Made by a program: the position numbers and the translations under genes | Origin: Bettongia penicillata ogilbyi | Taxonomy: Eukaryota; Chordata; Mammalia; Diprotodontia; Potoroidae | Assembly: GCA_023548195.1 (NCBI GenBank) | Contig: JAJHZJ010000221.1 | Span: forward strand, 2,524,001 to 2,588,000 | Direction of reading: 5' to 3' | Length of the DNA stretch: 64,000 bases | In this document: piece after piece, positions 56,775-64,000 of the stretch | Layout of the letters: every line of letters begins with the position of its first letter | Numbering within the stretch: position 1 is the stretch's first letter | Notes under the pieces: model-generated | Databases searched by the model: none | Told to the model about the DNA's origin: nothing | What the model saw: only the letters and a program-made list of their open reading frames with translations

Positions 56775-57690
56775 CACTTCTGAGCTTCAGTCTCAGCTCA
56801 CCAATTGCTGAGATGTGTTAACTGCATGTCTAGTAGACACCTCAAAGTGAGCATGTCCCAAGCTGAATTTATTCTCTTTCCTCTTCAACCCTCCCTCCTC
56901 CAACAATTACTGTTCAGCACACCACCGTCCTCTAATCACAACCCAAGTGTGATCCTTAACTCCTCACCATCTGTTATTCCCTATATCCGGTCTGTTACCA
57001 AGGTCTTTTGCTTTCATCGTTTCCAGTGTCTTTCGGTGATACCCCCTTCTCTCCTTTGATACTGCTACCACCCTAATGAAGGCCCATATTACCGCATGCT
57101 TGGATTATCGCAATAATAGCCTTTTGGTGGGTCTGCCCGCCTCAGATTTTTCCTCAATCCAATCTATCCTCCATTCAGCTACCAAAGTGATTTTTCCTAA
57201 AGTATAGGTCAGACTCTGTCACCTTCCTACTCAGCAAACTCCAGAGGTTCTCTCTGACCTCCAAGATTAAATACAGAATCCTTTGTTGGGTGTTCAAAGG
57301 CCTTCATAATCCAGCCCTTACAGGAATAAGCTGTCTCTTGGTTTTAGGCATTCTCTCTGGCTGTCCGCAGTTTCTGGAATGCTCTCTTATGCCATATCCT
57401 TCCCCAACCCTCCCTCCAGTGTTTTCTTGACTTCCTTCCAGTTCAAACTAAAATCCCATTGTCTGCTGGAAGCCTTTCCAGACCCTCTTCAAACTCGCAT
57501 GCCTTTACTTTTAATTATTTCTGATTTATCCACTATATGGCTTGTTGTACATAGTTGTTTTTTGCTTGTTTCCCCTATTAGCTTGTAAGCTCCATGAGGG
57601 CAGGGACTGTCTTTTTGCCTTTTTTTTGCATCCCCAGTGTTTAGCACAGTGCCTGGCACATAGTAGGTGCTCAATAAATGCTTATATACT
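56775..57690 (+). mobile_element. L2 LINE, RT C-terminus to complete 3' end, sense
   Basis: 'gtctagtagacacctcaaag', 'tcctcaatccaatctatcct', 'tcagcaaactccagaggttc', 'ggtgttcaaaggccttcata', then the 3' end 'cttgtaagctccatgagggc', 'cccagtgtttagcacagtgc', 'cataagtaggtgctcaataa'-type. A clear 3'-complete copy with broken frames. Confidence 0.8.
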
Positions 57691-57929
57691 GTCTGAGTGA
57701 AACGCAAGCATCAGATAGAGATTTCTAAAGTAGTTGTTGGGTGTTAAAAAGTTCCAGGAGACCCCTACTATATCTGTTGTCAGATAAGCATTTACTTTTT
57801 AAAAAATATGCTTATCCTATTGGTTAGTGCTGCCATAGCTCCCTACCTGCATTCCCTCCCCTAGTTACATACAGATTCCCCAAGTTCTCCCTTGCTGGCC
57901 TTCTATACTTACAAGTCACCAAATAATCA
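57691..57929. other. Short intronic gap
   Basis: Nothing recognised. Confidence 0.4.
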
Positions 57930-58045
57930 TTCAGCAGGTCTTTATGAAGCATTTCCTGTTTTCCAGGCCTTGTGCTGGAGCTGAGAATATAAATAAGATG
58001 AATGAAAAAATCCCTATATGTAAGAAGCTTACATTCTTAAAAATG
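57930..58045 (-). mobile_element. L2 3' end, antisense
   Basis: 'catttcctgttttccaggcc', 'ttgtgctggagctgagaata' and 'gtaagaagcttacattctta'. Confidence 0.5.
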
Positions 58046-58964
58046 TCCACTATAAACTGTGTATTTGATAATTTTATTACTAGATTTGCCTGGAAAGGAT
58101 CTTTAAGTAAAGTGTTGAACCATTTATATGAGAGTAGTTTAAATCTGTGTAGTAAGAGAACCTGTTAAACTATTTTTCATTACAGTTACAAGTCAGAAGG
58201 AATGATAGTAAAAATACATATATATTTATATATTTCTTAAATTACAAGTCATCATCTAGCTACTGAAGTCATTCCATTTAAAACATTTTCTCCTTGATCT
58301 TACTTTCATTATGTTTGGAATTATAACATTTTGTTTACATTGTTAACTCTGTTCAGTTATATTATGGACTTTGTGCTGCTGAATCCCTAAGATAGTTTAA
58401 CTTTATTTTTTTTATGCTTGTGTAAAGCCTTCTACACTTTTTTATAAATGACCAGACACTTTGGGGCTACCATGAAACCATTTAAAGCCTATATAAGGAA
58501 TATCTCAGTGTAGTAGATGACTCAATTCTGTTTCTGAATTTTAAGACAGTATAATTTATTTTGTAAGCCTGCAAGGCCAAACATTAGTATTTTAACCATT
58601 ATAAACAAAATAGTAAATGTTTAATGTTAATCACTAGATAGCGCCACTAGTAATGCTTTTATATACAGAAAGTAAAATGTGAGCCAAAAATGTGAAACAT
58701 TTTGTTGTCTGCAAGCAAGCCTCTTTCTACTTTTAATTCATTGTAGCCAGAGGGGTGGTGTTTCTAGTGATGATTTGAGATTATTTGAACCTTATATGTA
58801 CATATTATTGTTGGTAGGTTATTGAATCCTGTCATAATCTATTCCTCCATACATGCCTTCTCCCATCTTCCATTATCTATAACACATGGCTTGGTATTTT
58901 ATTATGTAGTGGCTTACTATTTATTAAAACTCCTCAGTTTTGTGTTCTTTTTTTTTTATTTCAG
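58046..58964. other. Unique intronic DNA
   Basis: No repeat or exon recognised; AT-rich at 58200-58240. Confidence 0.4.
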
Positions 58965-59110
58965 GCTTCAAATGAATTTAATTTCAGCAAATATTTGTTA
59001 ACAAGCACCTTCTATGAGTAAACATTGCGCTAAACTCTGGGGGAAATAAAAAGATCCATAACTCATGGTTATAGCCTGGTAAGGAGCTTATAGCCTGGTA
59101 GGGAAAAAAG
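58965..59110 (-). mobile_element. L2 3' end, antisense
   Basis: 'gcaaatatttgttaacaagc', 'attgcgctaaactctggggg', 'gtaaggagcttatagcctgg'. The segment 'ttatagcctggta' is duplicated at 59070-59101. Confidence 0.55.
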
Positions 59111-59204
59111 ACCTTCACACAAATAACTTTTACTTTCATACTTAAAGTTTTTGTGGTTTTAGTACTCCCTCTGTTCTGTAATCCAGATTATAACCTCTCA
59201 TTGA

Positions 59205-59308
59205 TTTAAAGGGGGAGGAGGAGGAGGAGAAAGGAAGAAGAAATAGCGGCTTTCCCAACCAGAACTGTCCCGTGGTGGGGGCGGCGGCAAAGGGCGGGGC
59301 ACAGTTAC
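59205..59308. other. GC-rich purine run and GC-box-like segment
   Basis: GGA/GAA repeats (59208-59242) followed by 'cccgtggtgggggcggcggc' and 'aagggcggggcacag'. The latter includes GGGCGGGGC, the Sp1-type GC box. It is unusually CpG-bearing for this AT-rich intron, and no gene start is seen beside it. Confidence 0.4.
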
Positions 59309-59314
59309 TTCTAC

Positions 59315-59505
59315 TCATGTGTTGTTTGTCCTTCTCAAAGAGCACCAGACATCTGGAGGATGGTGTTGACTTGCAAGTGATGAATTGGATTCAAATGAGG
59401 CAGAGACATAAAAAGTTATCAGTCTCACTCTCTCCTCCATAAGTCATCAGAGTTCAGTGGCAACACATAGGTCCAGATGCAGTGAGAGATCTTGGTCTCT
59501 CCTCC
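59315..59505 (-). mobile_element. MAR1-like SINE tail, antisense
   Basis: 'atgtgttgtttgtccttctc', 'gatggtgttgacttgcaagt', 'gatgcagtgagagatcttgg' follow the antisense tail order of 41487-41700. Confidence 0.55.
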
Positions 59506-59995
59506 TCCTCATTTCCCTCTGTCCATACCCTTACGTGTGGGTGCTTTGTCCAAAGCATATAAATTTTAATCACTCATATTTTGCAAAATATCTTGGGGTT
59601 TGGGGGCTAGACTTTTTTCTTCCCTACTTATTTTATTCTATCACTGTTGTGTTTTTTTTTCTGAAGAACTGAGAAAGTTAACTCATGTCTCATCTAGCTT
59701 TCATTTATGAATTCTTAAAATATAACTCTGGAAAATCAGGTTTTGATAAAGCCCATTGGGATTCAAATGGAGCTACTTGACTATGCCTTTAAACCCAAAT
59801 CACTCTGGCTTTCCTTGATTAGTCAGGAGTAGATCCCAGCCCAAGCCTCACTTCCTCATTGTTTGGGTTTTGATGGCTCAGAGTGAGTATAAATGACAGT
59901 TGTGTCTCTTCTGGTCCAAACTCTGAGAATCTTCAACTCCCAGATTAATTTTTTTGTGAGGGCAAACTAGGCCGTCTTTTGCCACAATTTTTACC
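59506..59995. other. Spacer between inverted SINE tails
   Basis: No gene or clear repeat recognised. Confidence 0.4.
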
Positions 59996-59999
59996 TAGC

Positions 60000-60275
60000 C
60001 TTTAATTACTAAATGGGTGTTGCATCAGAAAAGCTGAGACCTGGGAAAGACCTGAACTTAAAAAAGCCAAGGTCTCCCACTGCATCCAGGACCATTGCCA
60101 GTTGTCCTGATCGGTGTCTTGCCGCTGGACTCCATTGACTATGGAGAAGAGAGTGAGGCTGATCTCTCTTTATAGCTCTGCCTCACTTAAGTCCAGTTCA
60201 CTTGTAAGTCAAGACATCACCCTCCTGAGGTCATTGGTCTTTTGGAGAATAAAGGATGAGCAACAAACAAGGAAT
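60000..60275 (+). mobile_element. MAR1-like SINE tail, sense
   Basis: 'ccaaggtctcccactgcatc', 'gttgtcctgatcggtgtctt', 'agtgaggctgatctctcttt', 'acatcaccctcctgaggtca', 'gagaataaaggatgagcaac'. It faces the antisense tail at 59315-59505. Confidence 0.6.
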
Positions 60276-60284
60276 GAACTCTTT

Positions 60285-60401
60285 GTATAGAGGAGGCACC
60301 TCCAGCCCAGGGGGTGAGATGTGTCCAGAGTCTCATAGCATCCTTCTATCATAGAGCTCTCTTTCCACATTTGCTTTGGCACTATACAGTCTCTTAATGG
60401 G
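60285..60401 (+). mobile_element. L3/CR1-like LINE 3' region, left part
   Basis: Its continuation after the HAL1 insertion begins at 63384 with 'gaggctaaatatccacagtt'. On its own this part is weak ('tgtccagagtctcatagcat'). The near-repeat 'tatacagtctctta' occurs on both sides (60384, 63428). Confidence 0.4.
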
Positions 60402-60421
60402 CCCCCAAACCTTTTCTTTTT
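60402..60421. repeat. Target-site duplication, left (HAL1 copy 4)
   Basis: 'cccccaaaccttttcttttt' recurs exactly at 63364-63383. The leading C residues could belong to the element's own 5' end, so the true duplication is 14 to 20 bases. Confidence 0.85.
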
Positions 60422-61457
60422 TTTTTTTTGTAATAAAAATTTATTTAACTTTTTACATTCATTTTCACAAAATTTTGGGTTCCAAATTTTCTCCCCTTTT
60501 CTCCCCTCCCCCCACCCCAATGCACTGAGCAGTCTAATATTCCCTATCTCCAATCTGCCCTCTCTTTTATCATCCCTCCCTTCTCTTGTCCCCATCTTCT
60601 CTTTTGTCCTGTAGGGCCAGATGACTTTCTATTCCTCATTAACTGTATGTCTTATTTCGTAGTAGCAAGAACAATACTCAGCAGTTGTTCCTAAAACTTT
60701 GAGTTCCAAATTCTCCCCATCCCTCCCTCCCCACCCATTCCCTTTGGGAAGGCAGGCAATTCAATATAGGCCCTATCTGTGTAGTTTTTCAAATGACTTC
60801 CATAATAGTCGTGTTGTGTAAGACTAACTGAATTACCCTCCATCCTATCCTGCCCCTCATTGTTTCTATGCTGTCTTTTGATCCTGTCCCTCCCCAAGAG
60901 TGTTGACTTCAAATTGCTCCCTCCTCCCATTGCCCTCCCTTCCATCATTCCCCCCCCTTGCTTATCTCCTTCTCCCCCTCTTTCCTGTACTGTAAGATAG
61001 GTTTTCATACCAAAATAAGTGTGCATTTTTATTCCTTCCTTTAGTCAAATGTGATGAGGGTAAACTTCTTGTTTTTTTTCTCAGCTCTCCTCTTTTTCCC
61101 TCCACTAAAAAGTCTCCTGCTTGCCTCTTAAATGACATATAATTTACCCCATTCCATTTCACCCTCTTTCCTCCCCCTACCTTTCTCTCTCACCATTTAC
61201 CTTAATTTCTTTTAAGATATGGTCCCATCCTATTCAATTCACTCTGTGCTCTCTGTCTCTGTATGTGTGTGCATGTGTGTATATGTGTGTGCATGCGCGC
61301 GTGTACATGTGTGTGTGTGTGTGATCCTACCAACTACCCAGATACTGAAAAGTTTTAAGAGTTACAAATATTGTCTTTCCATGTAGGAATGTAAACAGTT
61401 CTCTTTTGGTAAGTCCCTTATGACTTCTCTTTGCTGTTTACTTTTTCATGCTTCTTC

Positions 61458-62603
61458 TCATTCTTGTGCTTGAAAGTCAAATTTTCTTTTCATCTCTGGT
61501 CTTTTCATCAAGAATGCTTGAAAGTCCTCTATTTCATTGAAAGACCATATTTTCCCCTGAAGTATTATACTCAGTTTTGCTGGGTAGGTGATTCTTGATT
61601 TGAGTCCTAGTTCCTCTTGACTTCTGGAATACTCCTATTCCATGCCCTTCGATCCCTTAATGTAGAAGCTGCTAGATCTTGTGTTATCCTGATTTTATTT
61701 CCATAATACTGGAATTGTTTCTTTCTAGCTGCTTGTAATATTTTCTCCTTGACCTGGGAGTTCTGGAATTTGGCCACAATGTTCCTAGGAGTTTCTCTTT
61801 TTGGATCTCTTTCAGGTGGTGATCAATGGATTCTTTCAATACTTATTTTGCCCTCTGGTTGTAGAATGTCAGGGCAGTTTTCCTCAATAATTTCATGGAA
61901 GATGATGGCTAGGCTCTTTTTTTGATCATGACTTTCAGGTAGTCCCTGTCTAGGCTCTTTTTTTGATCATGACTTTCAGGTAGTCCCATAATTTTTAAAT
62001 TGTCTCTCCTGCATCTATTTTCCAGGTCAGTTGTTTTTTCCCATGAGATATTTCACATTCTCTTCCATTTTTTCATTCTTTTGGTTTTGTTTGGTGATTT
62101 CTTGGTTTCTTGTAAAGTCATTAGACTCCATCTGTTCCATTATAATTTTGAGAGAACTATTGTCTTCAGTGAGCTTTTGAACCTCTTTTTCCATGTGGCT
62201 AATTCTGCTTTTGAAAGCATTCTTCTCCTCATTGGCTTTTTTAACTTCTTTTGCCAATTGAGTGAGCCTATTTTTCAAGGTGTTAATTTCTTCAGCATTT
62301 TTTTGGGTGTCCTTTACAAAGGTATTGACCCATTTTTCATACTTTTCTTGCATCTCTCTCATTTCTCTTCCCAGTTTTTCCTCCACCTGTCTAACTTGAT
62401 TTTCAAAATCCTTTTTGGGCTCTTCCAAGGCCTGAGCCCATCTGACATCCCCCTGGGATGTCTGGGATACAGAGGCCCCGACCCTCCACATCTTTCCCTG
62501 ATGATAAGAATAGTTCCTCGTCATCAGAATTGAAAGGCAGGAACATTTGCACCTGCTAGAAGAAGCTCTCTATAGTCTTATTTTTCTTCCCTTTTCTGGG
62601 CAT
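61458..62603 (-). pseudogene. ORF1 remnant of HAL1 copy 4
   Basis: The start codon is at 62603-62601 by alignment with copy 1. The first ~25 codons are in another frame from the long piece 62524-62027 (165 residues), which holds the coiled coil ('EEPKKDFENQVRQVEEKLGR', 'KANEEKNAFKSRISHMEKEV'). A 41-base tandem duplication at 61909 shifts the frame again before the RRM part. The stop is at 61458-61460. Not able to encode a full ORF1p. Confidence 0.8.
61909..61987. repeat. 41-base tandem duplication in HAL1 copy 4 ORF1
   Basis: 'ctaggctc' followed by a T run, 'gatcatgactttcaggtagt' and 'ccc' occurs from 61909 and again from 61950. Copies 1 and 3 have one unit. 41 is not a multiple of three. 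Confidence 0.9.
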
Positions 62604-63363
62604 TTTCCCAGCCAGTTACTTGACTTCTGAGATTCCTCTGCACCCCCACCTAGATCCGCCCAGCTAGTGCTTGGGGTCTGAGATTCAAATGGGCTTTCCG
62701 CGGCAGGCGTGGCTGCTATTCAATGTGAGCTTAAGTTCTGGTGCTGGGGTGGGGACAGAGCCACCTCCCAGGCTCAGTTCCCTCAGGGGCTTTATGCAGA
62801 TACCTTCAGTGATGGAGCGGGTGGGGACAGGGCCGCCTCCCAGGCTCAACTCCCTCAGGGGTTTATGCAGAAACCTGAAGTTCTGCCTGCTGCTCGGGGA
62901 GTCCTGGGCCGCTGCCGCTGCCTCTGCTGCTGCCCCTGCCTCTGCCTCCACCACTTCCTGCCCCTACCTCTGCCTCTGCCATTTCCTCCCAAGAGGGGGC
63001 CCGAGTCACGGAGACATCCCGCTCCCCTCTCGGCCAGCCCAGACATCTCTCTCACTGACCTGGAGCGTCTGTGTGTGGAGGGACCTTCCCGGCCGCCCGA
63101 GATTCTGTCCCTGAAGCCTGCTCGGATCTGCTCTTCTGGCGCCACGGCCAGGGTAGCGCTGCGGTGGACTCTGCTTTCCAGGGCGCAACGGACCCTGGAG
63201 ACCGCTCTCCAGGGCTCTCTGGAACGGAAATCTCTTCCACTGTGTTTCTGCACACCCTGCAGTGATCCAGAACTTGTGGGGAGCTCTTCTTACATTAAAT
63301 CCATGGGCTGTGGGTTCGGAGCTAGCATACGTGAGTCTTTCTACTCTGCCATCTTGACTCCAC
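62604..63363 (-). promoter_or_regulatory. HAL1 copy 4 5' UTR / internal promoter region
   Basis: GC-rich with many CpGs (e.g. 63080-63200), a YY1-type site near its first bases, a 72-base duplication (62747) and a CTG/CCT triplet-rich stretch at 62905-62990. Promoter role is inferred from L1. Confidence 0.5.
62747..62880. repeat. 72-base imperfect tandem duplication in HAL1 copy 4 5' UTR
   Basis: 'gggtggggacagagccacct' at 62747 and 'gggtggggacagggccgcct' at 62819, each followed by 'cccaggctca', 'ccctcagggg', 'ttatgcaga'. Copy 1 has a single unit (near 4153-4215). Confidence 0.9.
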
Positions 63364-63383
63364 CCCCCAAACCTTTTCTTTTT
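63364..63383. repeat. Target-site duplication, right (HAL1 copy 4)
   Basis: Exact match to 60402-60421. Confidence 0.85.
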
Positions 63384-63570
63384 GAGGCTAAATATCCACA
63401 GTTCCTTCATCTCACCCTTCTATGACATATACAGTCTCTTAAAGCCACTCATATCCTAGTTGCTCTTTTCTAAGTCCTCTCCATGTTATTAGTGTCAGCC
63501 CTAAAATGTGGTACACTGAACTGAACACAGTACTCCAGTAGTGGTCTGAGTAAAGATGAAGTGCTCTATA
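63384..63570 (+). mobile_element. L3/CR1-like LINE 3' region, right part
   Basis: 'gaggctaaatatccacagtt', 'ccttcatctcacccttctat', 'tgaactgaacacagtactcc', 'agtagtggtctgag' follow the well-known CR1/L3 3' order. Confidence 0.6.
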
Positions 63571-63829
63571 AAATTTGAAGTTCTATATATGAGCATTGTT
63601 GTTGTTGATGATGATGGTGGTGGTGAATGGTGATGGTAATGATATACCATACACTTACAGAATTTCCCTCTTCTGCCAATTAAGTAATCTTGCCAAAAAA
63701 GAATAAAATTAATCTGGTATATTCTGTTCTTGTTGAAGTCGTGCATGCCAAAGTTGTGCCAAACTAGTCAAAAGGCACCGGGACATTCATTCTGCTTACC
63801 TACTTTATTGGTTAAAGATGTATCTGAGT
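63571..63829. other. Intronic DNA with GTT/GAT/GGT trinucleotide run
   Basis: 63597-63640 is 'gttgttgttgatgatgatgg'-type simple sequence. No gene supported. Confidence 0.5.
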
Positions 63830-63935
63830 ACAAAGGATCATCCTTCTAGAGCTAGAAGGGACCTCACATACCATCTAGACCAAATTCCTCATGTTACACA
63901 TGAGAAACTAAGTTAATGGACTCCTGTTAAGATGC
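63830..63935 (-). mobile_element. MIR-like SINE, antisense
   Basis: 'agagctagaagggacctcac', 'catctagaccaaattcctca', 'catgagaaactaagtt'. Confidence 0.5.
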
Positions 63936-64000
63936 CTATTCAATCTATTTGTCAGTTACTTTAATCAAATCTTTGTAGGATTTGGGGAATGGAAGTTTTA

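Larger units (their letters stand above)
60422..63363 (-). mobile_element. HAL1-type half-LINE, copy 4 (near full length)
   Basis: 5' end at about 63363 with 'GGAGTCAAGATGGCAGAG' on the - strand (intact YY1-type core AAGATGGC at 63348-63355), GC-rich 5' UTR to 62604, ORF1 remnant 62603-61458, purine-rich 3' UTR with TG tract (61260-61322), A-rich tail at 60422. It is about 2.94 kb, lengthened by two tandem duplications (62747 and 61909). There is no ORF2. It is close to copy 1 in sequence. Frames of 130-240 residues in the 5' UTR are due to its GC-rich triplet content. Confidence 0.87.

Noticed and set aside
62000..62533. 177-residue + strand frame rich in Phe and Leu
   Set aside because: It is the antisense of the HAL1 coiled coil; Lys/Glu codons read backwards give Phe/Leu. 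The same happens at 3469-3705 and 51124-51381.
62671..63425. Several frames of 130-240 residues on both strands in a GC-rich block
   Set aside because: They lie in the HAL1 copy 4 5' UTR; open frames arise from high GC and lack of stops, and the homologous region in copies 1 and 3 does not keep them.
1..64000. CRISPR array, phage, operon or bacterial gene cluster
   Set aside because: No regularly spaced repeats with unique spacers and no prokaryotic gene organisation; the repeats are all eukaryotic retroelements, MITEs or microsatellites.

Overview
This is vertebrate, almost certainly marsupial (metatherian), nuclear DNA from inside one large protein-coding gene. The evidence for a marsupial is the repeat content: many copies of a SINE whose head reads like 'ggggcagctaggtggtgcag', RTE/BovB-like SINE tails, very abundant L2 and MIR, and several ORF1-only 'half-L1' (HAL1) elements. 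The species cannot be named from sequence alone.

The only host coding sequence I can support is one 175-base exon at 23154-23328 (+). It encodes part of the WD40 propeller of WDR70, with a good acceptor upstream and a GTAAGT donor downstream. The remaining ~63.8 kb is read as the two flanking introns, so the gene runs left to right.

Layout: 1-6250 holds decayed L1 on the + strand, split by HAL1 copy 1 (1825-4668, -) with a perfect 17-base target-site duplication. 6.5-13 kb holds SINEs, an L2, two DNA-transposon MITEs and an L1 3' end. 14.7-20.8 kb is dominated by + strand L2 and L3/CR1 pieces, some nested. The exon follows at 23.15 kb, with a sense 5'-truncated HAL1 piece 0.3 kb after it. 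25-33 kb holds SINEs, a second MITE copy, an RTE 3' end and an old L1 5' half. 33.8-42.2 kb is an L2-rich block with copies on both strands plus SINEs. 42-45 kb is mostly unique intron. 45.36-45.74 kb is a polypyrimidine microsatellite with about 25 perfect CCCTT units. 46-57.7 kb holds L2, SINEs, HAL1 copy 3 (49665-52408, -) and L1 3' ends. 59-63.4 kb holds an inverted pair of SINE tails and HAL1 copy 4 (60422-63363, -) inside an L3/CR1-like piece.

No operon-like organisation, CRISPR, phage or bacterial gene is present. The most notable system is the set of three near-full-length HAL1 elements, each about 2.7-2.9 kb with an L1-type 5' end, an ORF1 and a purine-rich 3' UTR but no ORF2, implying mobilisation in trans by an autonomous L1. 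Longer open frames elsewhere are by-products of repeats. Repeat names are by recognition of family consensus features, not by a database search, and boundaries of old repeats are approximate.
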